This document shows positions 1 to 7,579 of a stretch of DNA of 64,000 nt, piece by piece. The notes under the pieces are model-generated. The model made no database searches. It was not told where the DNA came from and saw only the letters and a program-made list of their open reading frames with translations. The DNA is taken from positions 67,265-131,264 of the forward strand of contig MGTZ01000002.1 of the NCBI GenBank assembly GCA_001799715.1, written 5' to 3'. Both the position numbers and the translations under genes were made by a program. The DNA comes from Elusimicrobia bacterium GWB2_63_16 (lineage in GTDB: Bacteria > Elusimicrobiota > Elusimicrobia > Elusimicrobiales > UBA9959). Within the stretch, counting starts at the first letter, position 1. Each line of letters begins with the position of its first letter.

Positions 1-206
1 GCGACGGCAGGGAATCGGCGCTCAACGAGGACATGGTCAAGCTCACCGAGTGCAACCTCTGCAAATACCTGCTGGTCTGCCCCGGCCCCGGGCCGGACTA
101 CCTGGCGGTCTTCGGCGGCGGCGAAATAGCCGCGATAAAGAACCTCGATACTCCGGCGGTTCCCCGCCCGCCGGCCGTCCCGCGCCCGCGGGGAAAAATG
201 CGATAA
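1..206 (+). CDS. C-terminal part of a radical SAM protein (5' end outside window)
   Basis: An open frame runs from base 3 to a TAA at 204-206. It reads a Cys-rich tail with E-C-N-L-C-K-Y-L-L-V-C-P-G followed by D-Y-L-A-V-F-G-G-G-E-I. The same tail pattern (CxxCx5C, then [D/E]Y, then [Y/F]GxxE) closes most of the radical SAM proteins downstream, so this is very likely the end of another member. The core domain is not in the window, so substrate and reaction cannot be judged. The next gene begins about 40 bases later on the same strand. Confidence 0.7.
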   Translation, partial: DGRESALNEDMVKLTECNLCKYLLVCPGPGPDYLAVFGGGEIAAIKNLDTPAVPRPPAVPRPRGKMR

Positions 207-246
207 TTAAGCTTGCGTCCTAAGCCGCCCGGAACCGGAACAAGAA

Positions 247-1467
247 ATGCCCTTAACTGACATCCTCGCCGACCGCCTGCTGGTCTACCGCTTTTTCCTG
301 GCAGCGTTCTTCCTCTGGTGGGGCTGGACGGTCGCGGCGGGGGACCTGAAGATAAAGAAGATCCCGAACCGCAAGATACTGGCCGGCCTCGCGGCCGCCT
401 TTACGGCCCTGCTGCTTTACGCCCTCGAGACCGTTCTCGGGGGGGCGGGCGTCTCGACCGATTATCTGCGCTGGAGTTTCTTCGGTTACTACTTTGCCAG
501 CCTGGCCATCTCCTCGGCGGTCGGGATCTTCCTCTGGTACGGCGAAGTCTGGCCCGCCGGCGACGCCAAATTCTTCATGGCCAGCCTGGCGCTCCTGCCG
601 CTGATCAATTACCAGATCAGGAGTTTCCCCAGGACCCTGTGGCTCTCCATCCTGATCAATTCTTTCGTCCTGGGCGCGGTGTACTATATCTACAGTTTCC
701 TGGTCCAGACGTACCGCGGCTGGAAGAGCGGGGACCAGGACAGGCTGCGCAAATGGGAGGGGATCAGGCGGGACTTGGCCGCCGGGCTGGATTCCCTGCG
801 CGGCGGGAATTCCGGCAAGGCCGCCGTCTTCGGCGTCTCGCTTTTTCTGATCTTCTTCCTGTACAAAACCGTCGGTTTCGCGCTCACGGGGCGCCTGCAG
901 CACCTGGTCCCGGACATCAACCTGGTCTTTTTCCTGCTGTTCATCGGCTGGGACAAGCTCTCCAGGTTCATCGCGGGGGTGAAATTCAAAAGCCTCGTGG
1001 GCCTGCTGGTCCTGGGCTACTTCGGTTACGGCCTGCTCAATTTCAGGAGCGAGCTGCTCCTCAGCGTCCAGTATTCCGCCTGGAACGTGCTCAAGTTCAG
1101 CGTCATACTGGGGGCGGGGCGCTTCGTCCTGGTCTACCTGATGGAGAAATTCAGCACCGTCGAGGTATCGGCCGCCGAGGTGGCGCCCGGGATGATCCTT
1201 TCGCAGCGCTATTTCAACATAATCCGGCGGGATTCGTTCTTCAAGGGCAGCTTCGAGGATTCCTTCCGGGACGGCATCACCGAGGAGGAAGCGGCGCAGC
1301 TGAAGGAGTGGGTCGCCAGGATACCGCACGAGAGCCCGAAGATAGAGGTGATGACCGGCACGCCCTTCGCGGTCTGGATCTTCGCGGGCAGCCTTTTTCA
1401 GCTGGTCTTCAACGGGAACGTTTTCACTTCGCTCGGCCGGCTGGCGGGACGGGTCGCTGGTCTATGA
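247..1467 (+). CDS. A24-family (prepilin peptidase-like) integral membrane protein
   Basis: This 406-residue protein is strongly hydrophobic with many predicted membrane helices. Two motifs match the aspartic catalytic pair of type IV prepilin peptidases: G-D33-L-K-I-K-K-I-P-N, and G105-D106-A-K-F-F in the W-P-A-G-D-A-K-F-F stretch. The classical N-terminal methylase zinc domain is absent, as in short or archaeal-type A24 enzymes. At 406 residues it is longer than the usual 200-290, and the extra C-terminal half (about residues 190-406) holds further helices and a soluble part of unknown role. The stop overlaps the start of the next rSAM gene by 4 nt (ATGA), so the two are probably co-translated. 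It could process pilin-like substrates or a peptide made by the rSAM cluster; the second idea is inference. Confidence 0.7.
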   Translation: MPLTDILADRLLVYRFFLAAFFLWWGWTVAAGDLKIKKIPNRKILAGLAAAFTALLLYALETVLGGAGVSTDYLRWSFFGYYFASLAISSAVGIFLWYGEVWPAGDAKFFMASLALLPLINYQIRSFPRTLWLSILINSFVLGAVYYIYSFLVQTYRGWKSGDQDRLRKWEGIRRDLAAGLDSLRGGNSGKAAVFGVSLFLIFFLYKTVGFALTGRLQHLVPDINLVFFLLFIGWDKLSRFIAGVKFKSLVGLLVLGYFGYGLLNFRSELLLSVQYSAWNVLKFSVILGAGRFVLVYLMEKFSTVEVSAAEVAPGMILSQRYFNIIRRDSFFKGSFEDSFRDGITEEEAAQLKEWVARIPHESPKIEVMTGTPFAVWIFAGSLFQLVFNGNVFTSLGRLAGRVAGL

Positions 1468-2393
1468 ACGCAAAAAAAAGCGCGGCCCCCGGGAAATGGA
1501 TAAGCAGGCAGGAATGCCTGGCCGACGCCTCGTATACCTGCAATCTGTTCTGCAAATACTGCCATAATCCGCCCTCCGGCGGCAGGACGGAGATAGAGAA
1601 CGTTATCGCCAGGGTGCGGCGCGGCAAGGTGAAGGCGGTCAGCCTCGAGGGGCGCGGCGAGCCCACTACGAACCCGCGGCTGCCGGAGCTGATCTCCGGG
1701 CTGCGGGCGGCCGGGGTTAAGAACGTCATGCTTTCCACCAACGCCGTGGCCCTGGCCGATAAAAAACTTTGCGCCAGGATAGCCCGGGGCGTGGACTTCT
1801 TCACGGTCAATTTCCCGTCCCACGTAGAGGAAGTCTACAACGGAGCGACCAGGAGCGTGAAGTACCGGCAGGCCGTGAAGGGGCTGCGCAACCTCGCCGC
1901 GCTCGGGCTGGAGGGGAAGGTCCGCTTCTTCCATATAATCTTCAGGGATAATTATAAGCTGCTGCCGGGGTTCGTCGAGTGGGTGCGGTCCGCGCATCCC
2001 GGCTGCTCGCTGGTGAACTTCACGTTCGTCAGGAACAAGGGCCGCGTCAACGACGAGAGGGCCATAGTGCCGAACTACGCCGAGTCGGCGCCCTATATCA
2101 AGATCGCCCTGGCGAAGGCCAAGCTGGCCGGACTCCGGGCCGTCATCCAGAATATGCCGCTCTGCGCGCTTAAGAGTTTCGAGGGATTCTCGTTCGAGTA
2201 CCAGCGCTGGCGCCGCGGCGACGAGCCGCTGGAAGAGGGGATAGAGCGGCCCGCGCCGTCGGCCGCTTGCCGGAAATGCGCGCTGTCGCCGGCCTGTTGC
2301 GGCGCGCGGCCGGATTACCTGAGAATTTACGGCGACAAGGAATTGAAGCCCTCGTCCGCGGCCCCGGCTTCGATAAAGCCGGAGAGGTTCTGA
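1464..2393 (+). CDS. radical SAM protein with Cys-rich C-terminal motif
   Basis: The protein has 309 residues. The radical SAM cluster motif CxxxCxxC is at C26-C30-C33 (C-N-L-F-C-K-Y-C), where three Cys hold the 4Fe-4S cluster that cleaves S-adenosylmethionine. A S-L-E-G-R-G-E-P-T stretch takes the place of the usual GGEP motif. The C-terminus carries C-R-K-C-x5-C-C-G and D-Y-L-R-I-Y-G-D-K-E-L-K-P, a tail shared with the paralogues here and likely to bind an auxiliary cluster. It overlaps the A24 gene before it (ATGA) and the U32 gene after it (TGATG). Followed by a UbiU-like/UbiV-like pair, it is the first rSAM of a repeated three-gene module. Substrate unknown. Confidence 0.88.
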   Translation: MNAKKSAAPGKWISRQECLADASYTCNLFCKYCHNPPSGGRTEIENVIARVRRGKVKAVSLEGRGEPTTNPRLPELISGLRAAGVKNVMLSTNAVALADKKLCARIARGVDFFTVNFPSHVEEVYNGATRSVKYRQAVKGLRNLAALGLEGKVRFFHIIFRDNYKLLPGFVEWVRSAHPGCSLVNFTFVRNKGRVNDERAIVPNYAESAPYIKIALAKAKLAGLRAVIQNMPLCALKSFEGFSFEYQRWRRGDEPLEEGIERPAPSAACRKCALSPACCGARPDYLRIYGDKELKPSSAAPASIKPERF

Positions 2394-3325
2394 TGCGCCT
2401 GCTGTCCTGCATAACCGACAAGCGGGAACTGCCCGTCTTCCGCAAGCTCGGAGTGGACGAGGTCTACTTCGCCGTGAACGATATCCCTAATTACGCCAGC
2501 GCGGGGGCCATCGGGACGGCCGCCGGCGCCCGCGAGATCGTACGCGCCGCCCACGCGCTCCGGCTCAAGGTCTTCCTCGCGGCCAACGGGCGCGAGACCA
2601 AGCCGGAGGGCTTTGAGAAAGAGGCGCTGGTCAGGAAGATAAAACTTGTCGCCTCCGCCGGCGTGGATGCCCTCATAGTCTCCAGCCCCGGCCTTTTTTT
2701 TACGCTCAGGGAGGAAAAGCTGGGGGTTCCTCTGCACCTCAGCTCGGTGCAGCCCTGCTTCAATACCGGAACGGCCAAATTCTTCGTGGAGAACTTCGGC
2801 GTCTCGCGGATCATCCTGCCCAACCAGCTGGCGGCCAGGGAGGCGGATGGCATACTGAAGTACTGCAAGAGCGCCGGCGTGGAGACCGAGATCTTCTTCT
2901 ACAAGTTCTTCGGCTGTCCTTACATCAACGGCGCCTGCTATCTGCACCGGCCAAGGTACTATACCGCGGTCGGCGCTCAGCCGGAGGGCGGCATGTGCCG
3001 CATGGGCTCCTGCGGTTCTCTGGCCAGGGTGTCTCCGGAGCTGGTCTTCAGGCGGGAGGCCGCGGCGATAGCCCGGACCGCGGCCAGGCTGAGCGTCAGG
3101 CTATCGCGCGGCGGCGCTCCGCGGCTGCTGAACGCCGCGGCCTTCTTCGATTATTGTCTGGCGGGAGTAGATTGCGTCAAGTACGGCACCAGGACCGACG
3201 ATACCCCGACTAAAGCGGCCAACCTTAAAAGAATAAGGACGGCGATGGATGTTTTCGGGAAACTGGCCGGCCGCTTCTCGCCCGCCGAGGCCAGGCGCAG
3301 GTTCGTGGAGGCCGCGGAGGGCTGA
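2393..3325 (+). CDS. U32 peptidase-family protein, UbiU-like subunit
   Basis: This 310-residue protein has the TIM-barrel-type U32 pattern: V-D-E-V-Y-F-A near the N-terminus, V-F-L-A-A-N-G around residue 60, and V-D-A-L-I-V-S around 92. Candidate cluster ligands are C175-x6-C182 followed by C202 and C207. The C-x6-C spacing equals that of C169 and C176 in E. coli UbiU, a 4Fe-4S protein of oxygen-independent ubiquinone hydroxylation. Proteolytic activity is not expected for this subfamily. The ATG at 2393 overlaps the stop of the rSAM gene, and its own stop overlaps the next gene by 1 nt. The neighbouring small U32 protein has the matching UbiV-like Cys set, so the two probably form a heterodimer. 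The actual substrate is unknown. Confidence 0.82.
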   Translation: MRLLSCITDKRELPVFRKLGVDEVYFAVNDIPNYASAGAIGTAAGAREIVRAAHALRLKVFLAANGRETKPEGFEKEALVRKIKLVASAGVDALIVSSPGLFFTLREEKLGVPLHLSSVQPCFNTGTAKFFVENFGVSRIILPNQLAAREADGILKYCKSAGVETEIFFYKFFGCPYINGACYLHRPRYYTAVGAQPEGGMCRMGSCGSLARVSPELVFRREAAAIARTAARLSVRLSRGGAPRLLNAAAFFDYCLAGVDCVKYGTRTDDTPTKAANLKRIRTAMDVFGKLAGRFSPAEARRRFVEAAEG

Positions 3326-4095
3326 TGGAAAAGGGACTCAAGCTGGGCCCGGGGGCTTTCCGGGACAAGACCGCCCTGCGGCGCTCGCTGAAGGCTTTCG
3401 ACTGGGCCTATTTCGGCCCGGAATTCTGCGAGAATCTGCTGGAGCCCGGGCTGCTCGAAGGCCTGCGCGTCCTGAGCGGCGAGCGGAAGAACGTCTGCCT
3501 GCTGACGCCTATGGTCACCGATAAGGGGCTGGCGGCGCTCGAGGGCCTTTTCTCCGCGGTCCGCAAGCTGCGGTTTAAAGGCCGCTTCGAGGTCAGTGTC
3601 AACGACTTCGGGGTCCTGGACCTTATCAGGCGCAAGCGCTGGGACGTGCGGGTGAACTTCGGCCGCCAGCTCGCCAGAAACTTCATGCTGGTCGGCCGAG
3701 ACTCCGTCAATATCCTCAACCAGAGCGGCCTGGCCCTGCTGGAGGAGTTGAAGGTCGGCCGCCTGGAGACCGCCCTTTTCTCCCGGCCGCCGGGTCCGCG
3801 GCTGTCCGGGCCGGCCGGCGCTCTGCGGTTCACGGCTTTCTATCCCTACCTGGACGTCACCGTAACCAGGACCTGCCTGGCCGGAATGCCGGAAGTGTCC
3901 CCTTATGACTCCCCCGAAGGGGTGCGCTGCGCCAGGGAATGCCTGAATGCCGCCTACCGCGTCGGCAGCGACAGGATAAAAGAGGACATGATCGTCGGCG
4001 GCAACACGATCTTCGTCGACTCCGGCGGTCCCGTGACCGCGGCCATGGGGAAATCCCTGGGCGTAGACCGCCTGGTCTTCTGTCCGGACACCTGA
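3325..4095 (+). CDS. U32-related protein, UbiV-like subunit
   Basis: The protein has 256 residues. It opens with a Y-F-G-P-E-F-C-E stretch (C35), then N-V-C-L-L-T-P-M-V-T, and S-V-N-D-F-G-V-L around residues 91-98. Late cysteines C184, C202 and C206 give a C...C-x3-C pattern. E. coli UbiV uses C39, C180, C193 and C197 for its 4Fe-4S cluster, and the layout here is the same. It follows the UbiU-like gene with a 1-nt overlap (TGATGG), which fits a two-subunit enzyme made in equal amounts. Two paralogues in the window share the [D/P]EFC and T-P-[L/M] segments. Role in an oxygen-independent hydroxylation is inferred from family and context. Confidence 0.78.
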   Translation: MEKGLKLGPGAFRDKTALRRSLKAFDWAYFGPEFCENLLEPGLLEGLRVLSGERKNVCLLTPMVTDKGLAALEGLFSAVRKLRFKGRFEVSVNDFGVLDLIRRKRWDVRVNFGRQLARNFMLVGRDSVNILNQSGLALLEELKVGRLETALFSRPPGPRLSGPAGALRFTAFYPYLDVTVTRTCLAGMPEVSPYDSPEGVRCARECLNAAYRVGSDRIKEDMIVGGNTIFVDSGGPVTAAMGKSLGVDRLVFCPDT

Positions 4096-4099
4096 GCGC

Positions 4100-5032
4100 A
4101 TGAAAAACGAATCGCCTGAACCCAACGTTTTCATCTGCGGCGCCTGCAACCAGCGCTGCGTCTTCTGTTCCGCGGAAGGAGAGGACCGGCGGATGTCCGA
4201 GCGGGAAAAACTGGCCGTCCTGCGGATCCCTTTCGAGACCGTCTCGCTGGAGGGCGGGGAACCCCTGCTGGACCCGCGCCTGGAACTGATGGCCGCCGCG
4301 GCCAGGCGGGCGGGATCCGGGAACGTAATGCTTTTCACCAACGGCCTGCTGCTGAGCAAGGAGCGGCTGGGCTCGCTGCTGGCCGCCGGCGTTAACGGCT
4401 TCAATTTCAACCTGCCCTCCCATCGCGCCGCCACCCATGACGCGCTGACCGGGGTGAAGGGCCGATTGCCCCGTAAACTGGCGTTGATAAAAAAGACGAT
4501 AGAGCTCGCGCCGCCGGGCAGCGTGGTGCTGACTTTCGTCGTGACGGCGAAGAATTTCCGCGAAATGCCGGCCTATGTCCGTTTCGTCGCGAGGGAACTG
4601 AAGGGCGTATTCTATGTCTCCTTCAATTTCATCAAGATCAAGGGCAGGGTTAAGAAGGACTTGAGCCTGGTCCCCCGGATCGCCGCCGCCGCGGCCAGTC
4701 TGCGCGCCGCCCTGCGCGCCGCCCGGGAAGCGGGCCTGCGGGTCATAACCGACGGCTTCCCGTTATGCCTGCTGAAAGGCTTCGAACTTAGCAGCATAGA
4801 CCTGCAGAAAGCCCTGCGCGCCAGCAGCCTCTATTCCGGTGAAAAGGCCAAGGGCAAGCCCTGCGGGTCCTGCTCTCTCTCCTCGTTGTGCTGGGGGCCC
4901 CGGGAGGATTACCTGCGCCTGCGCGGCCCGGGCGAGTTCCGGCCTCTTAAGAAAGATCCCGCCGCTTTCCTCAAATCCCTCGCCGGGCCCGGCCCCGCCG
5001 CCCGCGGGCGTTCCGGCCGGGGGAGGCGCTGA
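4100..5032 (+). CDS. radical SAM protein with Cys-rich C-terminal motif
   Basis: The protein has 310 residues. The rSAM motif is C16-N-Q-R-C20-V-F-C23, with S-L-E-G-G-E-P-L-L-D as the GGEP element. The tail has C-G-S-C-S-L-S-S-L-C-W-G then D-Y-L-R-L-R-G-P-G-E-F-R-P, the family signature. The middle part resembles the rSAM at 1464 (N-F-N-L-P-S-H in place of N-F-P-S-H; F-N-F-I-K-I-K-G-R-V near N-F-T-F-V-R-N-K-G-R-V), so the two are probably paralogues acting on related substrates. It starts 4 nt after the UbiV-like gene and overlaps the next UbiU-like gene, forming the second rSAM-U-V module. Confidence 0.88.
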   Translation: MKNESPEPNVFICGACNQRCVFCSAEGEDRRMSEREKLAVLRIPFETVSLEGGEPLLDPRLELMAAAARRAGSGNVMLFTNGLLLSKERLGSLLAAGVNGFNFNLPSHRAATHDALTGVKGRLPRKLALIKKTIELAPPGSVVLTFVVTAKNFREMPAYVRFVARELKGVFYVSFNFIKIKGRVKKDLSLVPRIAAAAASLRAALRAAREAGLRVITDGFPLCLLKGFELSSIDLQKALRASSLYSGEKAKGKPCGSCSLSSLCWGPREDYLRLRGPGEFRPLKKDPAAFLKSLAGPGPAARGRSGRGRR

Positions 5033-5883
5033 TGCGCGGCATGAAGCTGCAGGTGGGGATCGGCTCCCTCGAGGAGCTGGACTACTACCTGGGAGAGGGG
5101 GCCGACGAGCTCTACTGCGGGCTGTATTCCATCCCCAACCACGTGGAAGGCGCCAGGAACTTTTCCGCCCCCGCCGAGGTCATCGCCGCCGGGGAAAGAG
5201 CGCGCCGGGCGGGCCGTAAACTTTTTTTTGCCGCCAACGAGGTGCACAAGGAGCTGCTCGGGCGTACCGCGGAAACGATAAAGGAACTGGTAGAGGGCGG
5301 CATAGACGGCGTTATCATAAAGGACCTCGCGCTCCTGGACGCCCTGAGGGAAAAAAAGGTCAGGACGCATTACATCCTCAGCACGCTCTCCTACTGCATG
5401 AACGCCGAGACGCTGGCTTTTTACTCCGGCTACGGCATAAAGCGCGTGGCCCTCCCGGAACAGCTCGCGCCCGCCGAGGCCAGGGAGCTGCTGCGCAATC
5501 CTTACGGCGTCCAGGCCGAAGTGTTCCTCAAGCACAGGGAATGCTGCATCAATTACAACGGGCTCTGCTTCCTGGACTGCCACGGCGGGCTGACCACTTT
5601 CTGCAAGCGGCCCTTCCGGACCGGGAAGGACGAATACCGCATGGCCGGCCCGGGCGCGGCCGAGCGCCTGGCCGAGCTTTACGACTACCACCGCCTGGGC
5701 GTAGAGGTGCTGAAGGTCGGCAGGAGCCCGGTCAAGGAAGCCTCGAGGCTTATTTTCCGGGAGGCCAGGCAGATAGCGGCGCTGCTCGGCCTCGGGCTGC
5801 CTAAAGAGAGGTTCGTGGCGCGCGCCCTGCGGATAAAGGCGGGGTTCGACGCGCTGTACCGCTACCTCGGAAAAACCATATGA
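5032..5883 (+). CDS. U32 peptidase-family protein, UbiU-like subunit (second copy)
   Basis: The protein has 283 residues. U32 features are A-D-E-L-Y-C-G-L-Y near residue 25, L-F-F-A-A-N-E-V near 64, and I-D-G-V-I-I-K-D-L-A near 91. The Cys core is C172-x6-C179, with C183 and C191 following, again UbiU-like in spacing. The chosen ATG at 5032 overlaps the previous stop and has GGGAGG 5 nt upstream; an in-frame ATG at 5041 is possible but is too far from that site. The stop overlaps the next gene by 4 nt. It is the second UbiU-like member of the cluster, more like the minus-strand copy at 19225 around the I-L-S-T-x-S/A-x-C-x-N-A-E segment. Confidence 0.82.
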   Translation: MRGMKLQVGIGSLEELDYYLGEGADELYCGLYSIPNHVEGARNFSAPAEVIAAGERARRAGRKLFFAANEVHKELLGRTAETIKELVEGGIDGVIIKDLALLDALREKKVRTHYILSTLSYCMNAETLAFYSGYGIKRVALPEQLAPAEARELLRNPYGVQAEVFLKHRECCINYNGLCFLDCHGGLTTFCKRPFRTGKDEYRMAGPGAAERLAELYDYHRLGVEVLKVGRSPVKEASRLIFREARQIAALLGLGLPKERFVARALRIKAGFDALYRYLGKTI

Positions 5884-6620
5884 CGGAAAGAGCCGTATCC
5901 ATAACACCCCTGGAACTCGGGGCCCTGACCAGGAAAGTCCTTCAGGGCTATGAACGGGTCTACCTCGGCAGCGAGTTCTGCCAGCACCTACTTCCCTCCC
6001 TCGATGAGGTGCGCGAACTGAAGGACAAAGGCGTGAAAGAACTCACCGTCCTTACCCCGCTGCTGCCCACCGCGCAGCTCAGGTCTTTTCTGAAACTTTT
6101 CGACCGCATTCTCGGGCTCTTCCCCGGCGCCGAGCTGAGCCTCGGCGACCTGGGCCTGATGCGCGCCGTTAACCGGGCCTACGGCGGGTCCGTGCCGCTG
6201 CTGCTCGCCAGGCCGGTGTCGGCGGATTTCATCCGGATGGACGAGCGCTTTCTGGCGCGCTTCTTCTCGGAGAACAACCTGCGCCTGCTGGAGACCGACG
6301 AGCCGGACAGGATCGCGGCGTTCCGGGGCCGGGGCGTAAAGTTCTCTTTCCATTATCCGTTCAAATACCTCTCCATGACCCGGCTCTGTCCTTTCATGAA
6401 GGGCGGCGTCTGCTCCAGGGCCTGCGCCGGCAGGACGCTGAAAATACAACAGACCGCCCCGTACCGCGGCTCCTTCTTCCTGAAGAACAATTTTTACTTC
6501 GCCGAGAACCGCGGGCTGCCGCCAGAGGGGGTGGCCCGGACGGTCTTCACCCTGGCCGCCGGGCCCCGCAGGGAAAAACTGCTATCATTAAATGCCGCGG
6601 CACGGAAAAAAAAGGCCTGA
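5880..6620 (+). CDS. U32-related protein, UbiV-like subunit (second copy)
   Basis: The protein has 246 residues. It has Y-L-G-S-E-F-C (C34), L-T-V-L-T-P-L-L near 55-62, L-S-L-G-D-L-G-L near 86, and the late set C170, C178 and C182 (C-x7-C-x3-C). This is the UbiV-like cysteine arrangement. It overlaps the UbiU-like gene by 4 nt (ATGA) and is followed after 11 nt by the next rSAM gene. The C-terminus is basic (A-A-R-K-K-K-A). As with the other copies, a heterodimeric Fe-S enzyme with its upstream partner is the likely form, by analogy to UbiU/UbiV. Confidence 0.78.
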   Translation: MTERAVSITPLELGALTRKVLQGYERVYLGSEFCQHLLPSLDEVRELKDKGVKELTVLTPLLPTAQLRSFLKLFDRILGLFPGAELSLGDLGLMRAVNRAYGGSVPLLLARPVSADFIRMDERFLARFFSENNLRLLETDEPDRIAAFRGRGVKFSFHYPFKYLSMTRLCPFMKGGVCSRACAGRTLKIQQTAPYRGSFFLKNNFYFAENRGLPPEGVARTVFTLAAGPRREKLLSLNAAARKKKA

Positions 6621-6631
6621 GCCGCCCGACG

Positions 6632-7579
6632 ATGAAACGAATAGACCTCAAGATAGGTTTCGCCTGCAATAACTTCTGCGACTTCTGCGCGCAGGGTTCG
6701 AAGCGCGCTCTCTCCGGCGTGAAGAGCCTGGCCGGGATAAAAGCCGCGCTGGAACGGGCGAAGAAGGACGGCGCTACCGGCGTGGTCTTCACCGGCGGCG
6801 AGCCCACGCTGCACCCGCGTCTGCCGGCGGCGGTGCGGCTGGCCCGCAAGCTGGGCTACACTTCCGTGCAGGTGCAGACCAACGGCCGGCGCTTCGCCTA
6901 TTACGATTACTGCCTGGAGCTCAAAGAGGCCGGCGTCACCGAGGTCAGCCCTTCGCTGCACGGCTCCACGCCTGAGATCCACGAGGGGCTTACGCACGCC
7001 GCGGGCGGTTTCGCCGAGGTGGCGCGGGGGATACTGAACTGCAGGAAAGCCGGCTTTTACGTGCTGACCAACTCGGTGGTGACCGCGAAGAACTACAAAG
7101 ACCTGCCGGCGCTGGCCAGGCTGCTCGTCCACCTGAAGGTGGACCAGTTCCAGTTCGCTTTCGTGCACCTGGTCGGTACGGCGTGGGAGAACCGCGCCTG
7201 GCTGACCCCCAGGAAAACGGACGCCCTGCCCTACATCAGGAAAGCGCTGGACGTGGGCCGGGCGGCCGGCCTGCCCTGCTACACCGAGGCCATCCCTTTC
7301 TGCCTGATGAAAGGCTACGAGGACTGCGTGGCCGAGCGGGTGATCCCCGAAGGACCGGTCTCCGACGCGGACCTTTACATCGAAAGCTACGGTGACTACC
7401 GGCGCGGCGAGGGAAAAGCCAAGCGCGCGGAATGCCGGGCCTGCGCGTGGTTCAGGATCTGCGAGGGGCCGTGGCGCGAGTACACGGACCTTTACGGCTG
7501 GGACGAGTTCAAGCCGGTCGCGCCGAAGACCAGAAAGGCGAAGGGGAAGCCGCGCGGACGGCTGTCCGGAGAAGAATGA
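6632..7579 (+). CDS. radical SAM protein with Cys-rich C-terminal motif
   Basis: The protein has 315 residues. The rSAM motif is C12-N-N-F-C16-D-F-C19; the SAM-binding element is F-T-G-G-E-P-T-L-H; S-L-H-G-S-T-P-E-I-H follows, as in many peptide- or small-molecule-modifying rSAMs. The tail has C-R-A-C-A-W-F-R-I-C-E-G then E-Y-T-D-L-Y-G-W-D-E-F-K-P and a basic end. It is not followed by U32 genes; instead its stop overlaps hxsB by 4 nt. No strong ribosome binding site is seen before the ATG, so it may depend on coupling with the preceding gene. Confidence 0.88.
   Translation: MKRIDLKIGFACNNFCDFCAQGSKRALSGVKSLAGIKAALERAKKDGATGVVFTGGEPTLHPRLPAAVRLARKLGYTSVQVQTNGRRFAYYDYCLELKEAGVTEVSPSLHGSTPEIHEGLTHAAGGFAEVARGILNCRKAGFYVLTNSVVTAKNYKDLPALARLLVHLKVDQFQFAFVHLVGTAWENRAWLTPRKTDALPYIRKALDVGRAAGLPCYTEAIPFCLMKGYEDCVAERVIPEGPVSDADLYIESYGDYRRGEGKAKRAECRACAWFRICEGPWREYTDLYGWDEFKPVAPKTRKAKGKPRGRLSGEE

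Noticed and set aside
253..1329. Long minus-strand open frame opposite the A24 gene
   Set aside because: It is a GC-driven shadow frame with Arg/Gln/Pro/Glu-rich sequence and no domain; the plus frame has membrane helices and catalytic motifs.
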